Positions 49,315 to 58,539 are shown, counted from the stretch's first letter. The stretch is DNA of 64,000 nt from Bacillus inaquosorum KCTC 13429 (GCF_000332645.1 NZ_AMXN01000002.1:496001-560000), one strand, 5' to 3'. The notes: generated by a model from the letters alone, not told the origin. Program-made: numbers and translations.

Positions 49315-49448
49315 GGACCCCCCTTAACAAGAATTAAAAAGTGAAATTCCAACAACTGGGTCGGCCATTTACCACGGGGGAAAGTTAGTCCGGAGAGGTC
49401 CTAACCCTTTAAGTAATTCCGAAACAGTCTCAAGCAAGAAGTTCACGA
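49315..49448 (-). promoter_or_regulatory. speD leader with a sequence complementary to its ribosome site
   Basis: The leader runs about 135 bases from the predicted start of transcription to the gene. GGACCTCTC (49393-49401, minus strand) can pair over nine bases, including G-U pairs, with GGGGGGTCC (49315-49323), which is the ribosome site. A GTTAG/CTAAC stem (5 bp) encloses that segment, and a second C-run (CCCCC) follows. This allows alternative structures that hide or free the ribosome site. The effector, if any, is unknown. Confidence 0.5.
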
Positions 49449-49453
49449 AAAAT

Positions 49454-49482
49454 AGTATACTGTGTTTAAGTCTAATTTGCAA
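49454..49482 (-). promoter_or_regulatory. SigA promoter of speD
   Basis: TTGCAA (49477-49482) and TATACT (49454-49459) with a 17-base spacer on the minus strand, 64 bases after gapB. No terminator separates gapB from it, so speD can be read from both promoters. Confidence 0.8.
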
Positions 49483-49546
49483 GGTGCGTTTTTTCAGAAA
49501 TATGCTGTTAAGGGTTTTTTCTTCAAAGTGCGTCCATGACCTTATT

Positions 49547-50569
49547 CTATACAGCAGACGGATGTTTCATTCGTGCCGCTACATGGCGGATCAGATCAAC
49601 GACTCTGCATGAGTAGCCCCATTCGTTGTCATACCACGCGAGCACCTTTACTTTCCTGTCTTCCATTACCATTGTTGTAAGCCCGTCAATGACCGCTGAA
49701 TGGGGATTCGTATTGTAGTCAGTTGAAACGAGCGGTTCATCTGAATAATCAAGCACGCCGTACATCGACGTTTTGGCAGCCCGTTTAAATGCCTCGTTTA
49801 CCTCTTCAGCCGTTACATCTGATTTCAGATCGACAACGAGATCAACTAATGAGACGTTCGGAACAGGGACACGCAAGGCGAGGCCATGAAGCTTTCCTTT
49901 CAGATGCGGCAGTACGAGCGAAAGCGCCTTTGCCGCTCCAGTTGTCGTTGGAATGATGGATTCACCGCAGGCCCGCGCCCGGCGCAAATCCTTGTGCGGA
50001 TTATCAATATTTTTCTGGTCATTCGTATACGCATGAACCGTGGTCATCAGCCCGCTCTCAATGCCAAATTCTTCATCCAGCACTTTAACAACAGGCGCAA
50101 GGCAGTTTGTCGTGCATGACGCATTTGAAATGATGACATGACGGTCTGCGTCGAATTGGTCCTCATTTACTCCCATCACAATGGTAACGTCTTCATTTTT
50201 TCCCGGAGCAGTCAGAATGACTTTTTTCGCACCCGCTTCTATATGGCCCATCGCTTTATCTTTTGAATTAAATTTTCCTGTTGCTTCAACGACAATGTCA
50301 ATATCATATTCGCCCCAAGGAAGCTGTTTTGGATCACGGCTGTTTAATAAAAGCACTTTCTTTCCATTCACGATCAGGCTGTCTTCACCAGCCACAACCT
50401 CTTTGTCGTACCTGCCGTGAATTGTGTCATACTTTATTAAATGAGCCAGCGTTTCTGCGGAATAGCTGGCGTTAATGGCCACTACTTGAATTTGATCGTC
50501 TAACATTGCTTTTCTGAAGACCATTCTTCCGATTCTTCCAAACCCGTTGATCGCTACTTTTACCTTCAT
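49547..50569 (-). CDS. gapB: Glyceraldehyde-3-phosphate dehydrogenase GapB (NADP, gluconeogenic)
   Basis: A 340-residue GAPDH with the Rossmann start NGFGRIGRMVFRKA and catalytic Cys in SNASCTTNCLAP (about 151-162). The residues after the second NAD strand (AINASYSAETLAHL) lack the acidic residue that favours NAD, fitting the NADP preference of GapB. It works in gluconeogenesis and is repressed by CcpN on glycolytic carbon. The ATG at 50567-50569 follows AAGGGG; a GTG three codons earlier overlaps that site. Confidence 0.96.
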   Translation of the reverse strand: MKVKVAINGFGRIGRMVFRKAMLDDQIQVVAINASYSAETLAHLIKYDTIHGRYDKEVVAGEDSLIVNGKKVLLLNSRDPKQLPWGEYDIDIVVEATGKFNSKDKAMGHIEAGAKKVILTAPGKNEDVTIVMGVNEDQFDADRHVIISNASCTTNCLAPVVKVLDEEFGIESGLMTTVHAYTNDQKNIDNPHKDLRRARACGESIIPTTTGAAKALSLVLPHLKGKLHGLALRVPVPNVSLVDLVVDLKSDVTAEEVNEAFKRAAKTSMYGVLDYSDEPLVSTDYNTNPHSAVIDGLTTMVMEDRKVKVLAWYDNEWGYSCRVVDLIRHVAARMKHPSAV

Positions 50570-50621
50570 GTTGGACACCCCTTATCAATTATGCCATCCT
50601 AATTTACTGCTATCTAAAATT

Positions 50622-50683
50622 AGTATAACACATTAAAATGAAATCGCCAGTACATATTGATAAAAATCAACGATTATAACGCT
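50622..50683 (-). promoter_or_regulatory. gapB -10 box with CcpN operators
   Basis: TATACT (50622-50627) is the likely -10. TGTGTTATACT (50622-50632) matches the CcpN consensus TRTGHYATAYW fully and covers it. AGCGTTATAAT (50673-50683) is a weaker second copy, starting 51 bases away (five helical turns). The paired arrangement fits known CcpN repression of gapB. Confidence 0.75.
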
Positions 50684-50735
50684 AATTTATGATGCATTAT
50701 AGGTTTTCTTGCACACAATATCAGGCGTAAGAACC

Positions 50736-50773
50736 AAAAAGCAGCCAGCGCTCCGCACTGACTGCTCTTTTTA
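50736..50773 (-). terminator. Terminator of ytcD
   Basis: A long stem of about 15 bp with small mismatches (50736-50750 with 50755-50773) overlaps the ytcD stop codon and ends in five T on the minus strand. Confidence 0.8.
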
Positions 50774-51151
50774 TGATTCCTGTTTTAACTTATCATTGAG
50801 CACACTTTCTTCTAACACAGAAAATGTATCCCCGTACACTCTGTTAATATGATTCGCTCCCCAAGCACAAAGCATGTCTAAAATCCCTTCTAAGCTGCGG
50901 CCGTATTCGCTGAGCTCGTATTCCACTTTGGGAGGAACCTGATTGTACACGATCCGGTTAATGACACCGTCCGCTTCCAGCTCACGCAGCTGCTGGGTCA
51001 GCATTTTTTGCGTGATGTTAGGCATCAGGCGCTTTAATTCACTCGTGCGTTTTTTTCCGTGCGTCAGGTGGCATAAAATGACGCACTTCCATTTCCCGCC
51101 GATCACTTCAAGAGTCGCTTCAACAGAAATGTTATATTTTTTCTTCTCCAT
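50771..51151 (-). CDS. ytcD: HxlR family regulator YtcD
   Basis: A 126-residue MarR-like HxlR regulator. The winged helix spans ISVEATLEVIGGKWKCVILCHL (about 7-28), RTSELKRLMPNITQKMLTQQLRELE (recognition helix) and YELSEYGRSLEGIL. HxlR proteins sense thiol-reactive or other small compounds; a Cys lies near residue 26 and another near 104. It starts at the ATG 51149-51151, ten bases after GGAG. It is divergent from ytbDE, which it probably represses. Confidence 0.92.
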   Translation of the reverse strand: MEKKKYNISVEATLEVIGGKWKCVILCHLTHGKKRTSELKRLMPNITQKMLTQQLRELEADGVINRIVYNQVPPKVEYELSEYGRSLEGILDMLCAWGANHINRVYGDTFSVLEESVLNDKLKQES

Positions 51152-51196
51152 ACCGTTCATTCTCCTTACAGGCACTAAAAAGTGACTATAGCACTT

Positions 51197-51212
51197 AAAA
51201 GTACGTACTTTT
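51197..51212. promoter_or_regulatory. Perfect 16-bp palindrome, likely YtcD operator
   Basis: AAAAGTACGTACTTTT is a perfect inverted repeat in the divergent ytcD-ytbD region, 45 bases from ytcD and 122 bases from ytbD. HxlR regulators bind such repeats next to their own genes; assignment is inference. Confidence 0.6.
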
Positions 51213-51334
51213 CTTTCTTGATGATATCTTTCATAATCACATTTGCCGGCTGATTTGAATCTGCTCTATTTTATTTATATAGCTTACTCGGCAGAATTTC
51301 AATCATACAACACATTACACAAAGGAGGAATATG

Positions 51335-52531
51335 ATGACTTCAGCCAATAAAAGCAAAAGCAGCATTCCTGCACTCCTGGCTCTGGCTGTAAGTGCATTC
51401 GCCATAGGGACAACCGAATTTATCAGCGTCGGCCTTTTGCCGTTAATTTCTGATGATCTGGACATTCCTGTCACAACAGCGGGATTGACCGTTTCCCTAT
51501 ATGCGCTTGGCGTTACATTCGGAGCCCCTATTTTAACTTCATTGACGTCAAGCATGTCACGAAAGACGCTATTGCTTTGGATCATGTTCATTTTTATTGC
51601 CGGGAATACGATGGCAGCTACCGCTTCAAGCATCGGGATTTTATTAGCAGCACGTGTGATATCAGCTTTTTCACACGGTGTGTTTATGTCGATCGGTTCG
51701 ACGATCGCAGCGGATATTGTCCCTGAGGATAAAAGGGCCAGCGCGATTTCGATTATGTTTACAGGCCTCACTGTGGCAACTGTAACCGGTGTTCCTTTCG
51801 GCACGTTTATCGGTCAGCAGCTCGGCTGGCGTTTTGCCTTTATGGTTATTATCGCCGTCGGAGTTATTGCTTTCATTACAAATGGCATCCTTGTTCCGTC
51901 CAAATTACGAAAAGGGACGAAAACAACGATGCGAGATCAATTGAAGCTTGTGACAAACGGCCGGTTATTGCTTTTATTTGTCATTACGGCGCTTGGATAC
52001 GGAGGAACATTCGTTGTGTTCACATATCTGTCTCCCTTGCTTCAGGAAGTAACAGGCTTCAAAGCCGGAACTGTAGCAGTGATCCTGCTCGGATACGGAA
52101 TTGCCATCGCAATCGGCAATATGATCGGCGGAAGGCTGTCAAACCGAAATCCGATTGCCGCTTTATTCTATATGTTTATCGTACAGGCACTCGTTCTGTT
52201 CGTACTAGCATTTACGGCTCCATATCAAACAGCTGGCCTCATTACTATTCTCTGTATGGGCTTGCTGGCCTTTATGAATGTGCCCGGCCTTCAGGTGTAT
52301 GTCGTTATGCTGGCTGAACGTTTTGTCCCGAGTGCAGTTGACGTCGCATCCGCGATGAATATCGCTGCCTTTAATGCAGGGATTGCGCTTGGCTCATACC
52401 TTGGAGGTGTGATTACCGATTCAATCGGACTGATTCACACCGCTTGGATAGGCGGACTAATGGTAGTCGGTGCAGTTATCTTAACAGGCTGGAGCCGCTT
52501 GATGGAAAAACGAGATCGGCAGGCAGCCTGA
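51335..52531 (+). CDS. ytbD: MFS transporter YtbD (DHA1 family)
   Basis: A 398-residue 12-TM major facilitator of the drug:H+ antiporter-1 type, close to AraJ/YdhP-like exporters. TM1 has AVSAFAIGTTEFISVGLLPLI (motif D1-like); LTSSMSRKTLLLW is the motif A loop, and GVPFGTFIGQQLGWRFAF is motif C. Likely exports a small toxic compound. The second of two adjacent ATG codons (51335) has GGAGG six bases away. It is followed by ytbE, 23 bases away, in one operon. Confidence 0.92.
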   Translation: MTSANKSKSSIPALLALAVSAFAIGTTEFISVGLLPLISDDLDIPVTTAGLTVSLYALGVTFGAPILTSLTSSMSRKTLLLWIMFIFIAGNTMAATASSIGILLAARVISAFSHGVFMSIGSTIAADIVPEDKRASAISIMFTGLTVATVTGVPFGTFIGQQLGWRFAFMVIIAVGVIAFITNGILVPSKLRKGTKTTMRDQLKLVTNGRLLLLFVITALGYGGTFVVFTYLSPLLQEVTGFKAGTVAVILLGYGIAIAIGNMIGGRLSNRNPIAALFYMFIVQALVLFVLAFTAPYQTAGLITILCMGLLAFMNVPGLQVYVVMLAERFVPSAVDVASAMNIAAFNAGIALGSYLGGVITDSIGLIHTAWIGGLMVVGAVILTGWSRLMEKRDRQAA

Positions 52532-52554
52532 CAATTTCAAAGGAGGAAATCAAC

Positions 52555-53397
52555 ATGACAACACATTTACAAGCTACAGCAACACTTCATAATGGGGTAA
52601 AAATGCCTTGGTTCGGCCTCGGCGTGTTCCAAGTGGAAGAAGGAACTGAACTGGTAAACGCCGTTAGAACCGCAATTGTTCACGGATACCGCAGTATTGA
52701 TACTGCCGCTATCTATGGAAATGAAGCTGGAGTCGGAGAAGGACTTCAGCAAGGTATTGACGAAGCAGGCATCTCAAGAGAGGACCTATTTATTACATCA
52801 AAAGTGTGGAATGCGGATTTAGGATACGAGGAAACACTCGCCGCGTTTGAAACAAGCCTGTCAAAACTCGGTTTGGATTATTTAGATTTATACCTTATCC
52901 ACTGGCCTGTAGAGGGAAAATACAAAGAAGCATGGAGAGCGCTTGAAACACTTTATAAAGAAGGCCGTGTCAAAGCGATCGGCGTGAGCAACTTCCAAAT
53001 CCATCATCTTGAAGATTTGATGACGGCTGCTGAAATCAAGCCTATGATCAACCAAGTGGAATTCCATCCGCGCCTTACACAAAAAGAGTTGATGGCATAC
53101 TGCCAAAAACAAGGCATCCAGATGGAAGCCTGGTCACCTTTAATGCAAGGGCAACTGCTGGATCATCCTGTACTGGCAGACATCGCTCAAACATATAACA
53201 AATCTGTCGCGCAAATCATTTTGCGCTGGGATCTGCAGCATGGCATCATTACGATTCCTAAATCAACGAAAGAACATCGTATTAAAGAAAATGCCAGCGT
53301 ATTTGACTTTGAATTAACACAGGGTGACATGAACCGAATCGATGCGCTGAATGAAAACCTGCGCGTCGGTCCTGACCCGGACAACTTTGATTTTTAA
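52555..53397 (+). CDS. ytbE: Aldo-keto reductase YtbE
   Basis: A 280-residue NADPH-dependent aldo-keto reductase (AKR5 type) with a TIM barrel. The catalytic tetrad is visible: Asp and Tyr in SIDTAAIYGNE (about 45-55), Lys in ITSKVWNAD, and His in LYLIHWPVE. The C-terminal IPKSTKEHRIKEN binds the NADPH phosphate. The start at 52555 has AAAGGAGG; a longer frame overlaps ytbD and is spurious. It probably detoxifies aldehydes together with the YtbD exporter. Confidence 0.94.
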   Translation: MTTHLQATATLHNGVKMPWFGLGVFQVEEGTELVNAVRTAIVHGYRSIDTAAIYGNEAGVGEGLQQGIDEAGISREDLFITSKVWNADLGYEETLAAFETSLSKLGLDYLDLYLIHWPVEGKYKEAWRALETLYKEGRVKAIGVSNFQIHHLEDLMTAAEIKPMINQVEFHPRLTQKELMAYCQKQGIQMEAWSPLMQGQLLDHPVLADIAQTYNKSVAQIILRWDLQHGIITIPKSTKEHRIKENASVFDFELTQGDMNRIDALNENLRVGPDPDNFDF

Positions 53398-53400
53398 TGA

Positions 53401-53431
53401 AAAAACACCGTTCATATTGAACGGTGTTTTT
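53401..53431. terminator. Bidirectional terminator between ytbE and coaE
   Basis: A 14-bp stem (53401-53414 with 53418-53431) and 3-base loop, A-rich on one side and T-rich on the other, sits between convergent genes. Confidence 0.9.
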
Positions 53432-53434
53432 GTA

Positions 53435-54028
53435 TTATGCCCAGCCAGTGATGACTTCATCAAGCTGCTGTCTGGTCTCTTCAAGCGTGCCGCTGTTATC
53501 GATGACTTGATCTGCTCTTGCTGTTTTTTCCTCTAAAGGCATTTGAGCGCGGATACGGCTGACGGCTTCTTCTTCCGTCAACTGATTGCGCTTCATAAGA
53601 CGTTCCAGCTGAAGCTCTTTGGTCACACTGACCACAATAATTTTATCAACTAAAGATTCCAATTTGCTTTCAAACAATAGCGGGATATCCAATACAACAA
53701 ATGCCTCCCGATTTGCAATGGCTTCATCACGGCGCTTAAGCATTTCCTGCCTGACTGCGGGATGAACAATTGCATTTAAAGCGAGACGCTTTTGTTCATT
53801 TGTAAATACCAGTGCCCCAAGCTTTTTCCGATCTATATCGCCATTTGGGAGCAGAATGTCTTCACCGAATTCGTCAATGATTTGCCGGTAGGCCGGCATC
53901 CCTTTTTCTACCGCTTGTTTTGCAATAATATCTGCATCTATAACTGTTATTCCTTTTTCAATCAGCATATTGGCAACCGTGCTTTTGCCGCTAGCTATTC
54001 CTCCCGTTAAACCAATGACTAAGGTCAA
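53435..54028 (-). CDS. coaE: Dephospho-CoA kinase
   Basis: A 197-residue P-loop kinase doing the last step of CoA synthesis. P-loop [12 protein letters not shown] (about 6-17); [14 protein letters not shown] and [14 protein letters not shown] are the CoA-binding motifs, and RMKRN/RIRAQMP form the lid. The start is a TTG at 54026-54028, with GGAG eight bases away. It follows ytaF by 15 bases. Confidence 0.96.
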   Translation of the reverse strand: MTLVIGLTGGIASGKSTVANMLIEKGITVIDADIIAKQAVEKGMPAYRQIIDEFGEDILLPNGDIDRKKLGALVFTNEQKRLALNAIVHPAVRQEMLKRRDEAIANREAFVVLDIPLLFESKLESLVDKIIVVSVTKELQLERLMKRNQLTEEEAVSRIRAQMPLEEKTARADQVIDNSGTLEETRQQLDEVITGWA

Positions 54029-54043
54029 GAGATCAACTCCTTT

Positions 54044-54676
54044 TTACAATTTCCAGAGCCCAATCGTGATCAGCAGAAGCCCCGGCAAAAACGCCATTTT
54101 ATCGATCCATTTCCACTTAGACAGAAAATGGCCGGCATTGATTCCGATTGATACAAACAGCGAGCTCATGACTGCCACGGCGATGCTCATCACAATCGGT
54201 GAAAAACCGAGAATGGCTGCCCCTATACCTGCTCCGAAGGCATCAATTGATAAGGCAAATCCCAATAAGACCGCCTCAATCCCATTGATCACACCCGATT
54301 TGTCGATATCCGCACTCATGGGCTTTCTCAAAATATGAATCACAATCCCTAATGACCGAACCTCTAAATTAAGCAGCGTTTTTTCATGCAATAAGTATTC
54401 TTTGTCTTTTGCCGGCCTGAAAAATTGATACAGAACCCACGCACCGATTCCGACCAATATCAAACCGCCAAGCTTCTCCGTCACATATACAGGAAAAAAC
54501 TTTGTGAGAAAGCTTCCGATCAGCATGGATATAAACATGACAGCACCGGAACAGCAGGCGATAACCAAAATCGCTTTAAACGGTATTTTCATTTTTCTCA
54601 AACCGTACGTAAATCCGACTGAAAAACTGTCCAAGCTGACAGCCAACGCCAGCAGCAGAATAGAAACCATTTGCAT
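54044..54676 (-). CDS. ytaF: YtaF, MntP-like sporulation membrane protein
   Basis: A 210-residue membrane protein with six hydrophobic segments arranged as two related halves. Each half has a LALAVSLDSFSVGFTYG / LGFALSIDAFGAGIGAAI motif (about 7-24 and 135-155), the repeat of the MntP/YtaF group. Family label is sporulation membrane protein YtaF; a cation-export role is inferred from MntP likeness. It lies between mutM and coaE. The 167-base gap to mutM shows no clear promoter. Confidence 0.9.
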   Translation of the reverse strand: MQMVSILLLALAVSLDSFSVGFTYGLRKMKIPFKAILVIACCSGAVMFISMLIGSFLTKFFPVYVTEKLGGLILVGIGAWVLYQFFRPAKDKEYLLHEKTLLNLEVRSLGIVIHILRKPMSADIDKSGVINGIEAVLLGFALSIDAFGAGIGAAILGFSPIVMSIAVAVMSSLFVSIGINAGHFLSKWKWIDKMAFLPGLLLITIGLWKL

Positions 54677-54843
54677 ATCCGTTTCTTCCTTTCTGTTGGT
54701 GCTCTTGTATCAGATGTAAAATGCCCGGGATTCATCACAATCATATATATGGAAAAGTAAAAAATCCGTGTTTCGAAAATGGCATTCCTCTATTACAGAA
54801 TTACTGATATATGCACCGACAGCTTGGACGATGAAGCATTATG

Positions 54844-55674
54844 CTACTCTTTTTTCTGGCACTTCGCGCAAAAATGCGTGCCCCTGCCTCCGACGACAAT
54901 TTTTGAAATCATCGTACCGCAATTTTTGCACGGTTCGTCTTTTTTTCCGTACACAAAATGCTGCAGCTGGAACATTCCGATTTCCCCTTGGGAGTTGATA
55001 TATGAGCGGACAGTGCTGCCGCCCGCGTCAATCGCTTCCTGCAGGGTGTTTTTGATTTCAGCGTGAAGTGTTTTGATTGTTTTGTCTGATAATTGATTTG
55101 CTTTCGTCTCGGGATGGACACCCGCTCTGAAAAGAGCCTCGTCCACATAAATGTTCCCGAGTCCGACAACCGTTTTTTGATCCAGCAGGGCGGTTTTGAC
55201 AGCACGGTTTGTTTTAGCAAGCCGTTCTTTTAAATATGCACTCGTAAATTCTTCTGCATCCGGCTCCGGCCCTAACTGAGAAAGCGGAAGCTCGCCCGCT
55301 TCCTCTCCCGGTTTAAATAAGTGCATGGTTCCGAACTTTCGCACATCCCTGTAACGAAGCTGAGTTCCGTCCGTCATCGTGAATATGACATGCACGTGTT
55401 TATCGTCTGGCTCCTCCGCTTGATGAAGCCCGTATTTCCCTTCCATTCGAAGGTGGGAAACCATGACATAATGATCTAAATGAAACAGTAAAAACTTTCC
55501 CCGTCTTCCGATAGACTGTATCGTTTCTCCTGTTAGTTTTCGCGCAAATTCCTCCGGTTCGGCAGGCCGTTTGATGATATTTGGCCATCTGATCTCTACC
55601 GATTTAATTGTTTTTCCCTTTACAAGCCCGGTCAGAGTGCGCCGGACGGTTTCAACCTCTGGTAATTCCGGCAC
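54844..55674 (-). CDS. mutM: Formamidopyrimidine-DNA glycosylase
   Basis: A 276-residue Fpg/MutM that removes 8-oxoG. The start must be the GTG at 55672-55674, since the enzyme needs Pro2 and Glu3 (PELPEVET) as its N-terminal catalytic residues. Upstream in-frame ATG/GTG codons at 55678-55683 would bury the nucleophile. Also visible: Lys near residue 57, QKTVVGLGNIYVDEAL (helix-2-turn-helix), and the C-terminal zinc finger CKNC ... CAKC. It follows polA by 22 bases. Confidence 0.97.
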   Translation of the reverse strand: MPELPEVETVRRTLTGLVKGKTIKSVEIRWPNIIKRPAEPEEFARKLTGETIQSIGRRGKFLLFHLDHYVMVSHLRMEGKYGLHQAEEPDDKHVHVIFTMTDGTQLRYRDVRKFGTMHLFKPGEEAGELPLSQLGPEPDAEEFTSAYLKERLAKTNRAVKTALLDQKTVVGLGNIYVDEALFRAGVHPETKANQLSDKTIKTLHAEIKNTLQEAIDAGGSTVRSYINSQGEIGMFQLQHFVYGKKDEPCKNCGTMISKIVVGGRGTHFCAKCQKKE

Positions 55675-55696
55675 ATCCATCACTTCCTATCTCTAT

Positions 55697-58339
55697 TTAT
55701 TTCGCATCGTACCAAGATGGGCCAGATGCAAAGTCAACCTTTAACGGCACATCTAATGCAAGCGCATGCTCCATCACTTCAGGAACAAGCTTTTCAAGAA
55801 TTTCAATTTCTTCCTGCGGCGCTTCAAAAATCAATTCATCGTGCACTTGAAGCAGCAGCCTTGCCTTCAATTGCTTTTCTTTCAGCTTGGCAGCCATATC
55901 AATCATGGCTTTTTTGATAATATCAGCGGCGCTTCCTTGAATCGGTGTATTCATCGCCGTCCGCTCCGCAAAACTGCGGATATTAAAGTTTCGGCTCGTC
56001 AGCTCAGGAATGTAGCGGCGGCGATGCATAAGCGTTGTTACGTAGCCCTTTTGCTTCGCGTCCTGAACTGAATCCTCCATGTACGCTTTTACGCCCTGGA
56101 AGCTTTCCAAATAGCGGTCGATAAATGCTCCGGCTTCCTTCCGGGTAATGCCGAGATTCTGTGACAGCCCGTAATCGCTGATGCCGTATACGATGCCAAA
56201 GTTGACCGCTTTCGCCTGGCGTCTCATCGCAGATGTCACTTCATCCTCGGCAACATGGAATACATCCATTGCCGTTTTCGTATGAATATCCATATCATTT
56301 GTAAAAGCTTCGATAAGATTTTGATCCTTTGAAATATGGGCAAGCACCCGCAACTCAATTTGTGAGTAATCGGCTGCAAAAATGAGCCAGTCTTTTTCAG
56401 ACGGAACAAAAGCTTGGCGGATTTTACGCCCTTCTTCAAGCCTGATCGGAATGTTTTGCAGATTCGGATCAGTCGAGCTGAGACGGCCGGTTTGCGTTAA
56501 AGCCTGGTTAAAGCGCGTGTGCACCTTATGCGAATCCGGTCTCGTCACCTTTAAAAGCCCTTCAATATATGTCGATTGAAGCTTGCCAATTTGTCTGTAC
56601 TGCAAAATATAGTCGACAATATCATGTTTGTCTGCCAGCTTTTCAAGCACATCGGCTGACGTTGAATAGCCTGTTTTTGTTTTCTTCACGACAGGCAGGC
56701 CGATCTTTTCAAACAAGATGACGCCGAGCTGTTTCGGAGAATTGATATTAAACGGCTCTCCCGCAATCTCATGGATTTTTTCTTCATATTCCTTCAGCTT
56801 CGCGCCCAGTTCTTCACCCATCCGCTTTAAACGGTCAACATCGACCTTGACGCCAGTTGATTCCATTTCGCCGAGAATAAGCGCGAGAGGCATTTCGAGC
56901 TCTTCAAACAGTTCAAGCTGATCGTTGTTCTCCAGCTCCTGAACGAGCTTTTCCCGAAGGCTTTGAATGGCTAACGCTTTTCTGACAAGGTGCTCAGACA
57001 GTACATCTTCCGACGGAACAGCCCGTTTTGCTCCTTTGCCGTAAACTGATTCGTCGCTTTGAACGATATGCAAGCCGTAATCTTTAGCCACACTCGCAAC
57101 GTCGTCATATGAATTGCCCGGATTGATGATATAAGCCGCAAGAAGCGTATCAAACTCCGCTCCTTTCAGCTCAATGCCCTGCCAGCGCAAAGCGACAACA
57201 GCCCGCTTGCTGTCGAAGACCCATTTCTTCTGCTCGTCATTTTCTACCCATTCTTTAAACACCTGAGACTCCACGGCAATGTCTTTCGGAATGAAATAAG
57301 ATCCCGTTTCATTAACGATCGAAAAACCGAGAATCGGCTCTTCATGATAATTATCGCCGATCTGTTCAACGACAAATGCGGATGGAGAAACCAATATGCC
57401 GCTTGTTACGTCTGTGACAGTTTCGACATTAATTTCTTCTAACGACTGATCCTGTTCTGCTTCTTCGCTGTCTTCCCCAAGCCGTTCAAGAAGTGTGTTA
57501 AAACCAAGATCTTTAAAGATGGAAATCACCTGTTCACGATTAAAGCCTTGATACTCCAGGCCGGAAACGGATACCTCAATCGGCGCATCCGTCATAATCG
57601 TCGCAAGCTCCTTGCTCATCAATGCCTGATCTTTAAATTCCTCAAGCTTTTCCTTCAGTTTCTTCCCGCTTACCTCGTCAATGGACTCCAGCAGTTTTTC
57701 AACGGAATCGAACTGTTTTAATAGCTTAATCGCTGTCTTCTCTCCTACGCCGGGCACACCTGGAATATTATCTGAGGAATCGCCCATCAGACCCTTCATG
57801 TCAATAATTTGCTCAGGGGTAAGCCCGTATTTCTCTTTTACGTGCTCCGGTGTGTAAAATTCAACATCGGTAATTCCTTTTCGCGTAATGGCAACCGTCG
57901 TTTTGTCTGTTGCCAGCTGAGTTAAATCCTTATCTCCAGAGAAAACCTTTACTTCAAATCCGTCTTTTTCAGCCGATTTGGCCAGTGTGCCGATAATATC
58001 GTCGGCTTCGTATTGTTCCAATTCGTAGCGGCTGATCTGATAGGCATCCAGCAACTCGCGGATAAACGGCATTTGTTCGGAAAGCTCAGGCGGGGTTTTC
58101 TGTCTGCCGCCTTTATATTCTTTAAATGTGCCATGACGAAATGTTGTTTTCCCGGCATCAAATGCAACCAGCATGTGTGTCGGTTTTTCATCCTCAAGCA
58201 TCTTCATCAAAATCATCGCAAAGCCGTATACGGCATTTGTGTGAACACCTTTATCATTGCTTAACAGCGGCAATGCAAAAAACGCCCGGTAAGCCAGACT
58301 GTTTCCGTCTACAAGCACTAATTTTTTTCGTTCCGTCAT
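55697..58339 (-). CDS. polA: DNA polymerase I
   Basis: An 880-residue family A polymerase. The 5' nuclease domain (about 1-290) has VDGNSLAYRAFFAL and GDKDLTQL. The middle 3'-5' exonuclease-like domain (about 300-470) lacks the acidic metal ligands, as in other Bacillus PolA. The polymerase domain has motif A DYSQIELRVLAH, motif B RRQAKAVNFGIVYG and motif C LLQVHDELIFEA. It does repair synthesis and RNA-primer removal. It is followed by mutM, coaE and others in a repair-related cluster. Confidence 0.98.
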   Translation of the reverse strand: MTERKKLVLVDGNSLAYRAFFALPLLSNDKGVHTNAVYGFAMILMKMLEDEKPTHMLVAFDAGKTTFRHGTFKEYKGGRQKTPPELSEQMPFIRELLDAYQISRYELEQYEADDIIGTLAKSAEKDGFEVKVFSGDKDLTQLATDKTTVAITRKGITDVEFYTPEHVKEKYGLTPEQIIDMKGLMGDSSDNIPGVPGVGEKTAIKLLKQFDSVEKLLESIDEVSGKKLKEKLEEFKDQALMSKELATIMTDAPIEVSVSGLEYQGFNREQVISIFKDLGFNTLLERLGEDSEEAEQDQSLEEINVETVTDVTSGILVSPSAFVVEQIGDNYHEEPILGFSIVNETGSYFIPKDIAVESQVFKEWVENDEQKKWVFDSKRAVVALRWQGIELKGAEFDTLLAAYIINPGNSYDDVASVAKDYGLHIVQSDESVYGKGAKRAVPSEDVLSEHLVRKALAIQSLREKLVQELENNDQLELFEELEMPLALILGEMESTGVKVDVDRLKRMGEELGAKLKEYEEKIHEIAGEPFNINSPKQLGVILFEKIGLPVVKKTKTGYSTSADVLEKLADKHDIVDYILQYRQIGKLQSTYIEGLLKVTRPDSHKVHTRFNQALTQTGRLSSTDPNLQNIPIRLEEGRKIRQAFVPSEKDWLIFAADYSQIELRVLAHISKDQNLIEAFTNDMDIHTKTAMDVFHVAEDEVTSAMRRQAKAVNFGIVYGISDYGLSQNLGITRKEAGAFIDRYLESFQGVKAYMEDSVQDAKQKGYVTTLMHRRRYIPELTSRNFNIRSFAERTAMNTPIQGSAADIIKKAMIDMAAKLKEKQLKARLLLQVHDELIFEAPQEEIEILEKLVPEVMEHALALDVPLKVDFASGPSWYDAK

Positions 58340-58455
58340 TCAATATCCTCCTAAGAAGCCTCAGGCTTCTATTCATCTCTTACATAGTCATTAGCTCCTC
58401 TTATTTTAACAAAGTTCAATTTGAAAGGAAAATACGTGAACTGAAGAGAAGACAC

Positions 58456-58487
58456 AAAAAAGGACGGGAACACAAATGGTTCCCGCC
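58456..58487 (-). terminator. Terminator between phoR and polA
   Basis: An 11-bp stem with G-U pairs (58462-58472 with 58477-58487) is followed by six T on the minus strand. It ends the phoPR transcript before polA. The polA promoter should lie in 58340-58455, where only a TAAAAT -10 candidate is seen. Confidence 0.85.
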
Positions 58488-58539
58488 GTCAAAATTGGCT
58501 CCTTGGATGAAGGGGTTCTACTACATCCTATCAGCATAG

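Noticed and set aside
52444-52554. 37-codon N-terminal extension of ytbE
   Set aside because: It overlaps the end of ytbD in another frame; the family start MTTHLQ with AAAGGAGG at 52555 is clearly the real one.
58126-58539. 137-codon plus-strand ORF over the start of polA and the gap to phoR
   Set aside because: Antisense to polA and running through a terminator; no ribosome site or recognisable protein.
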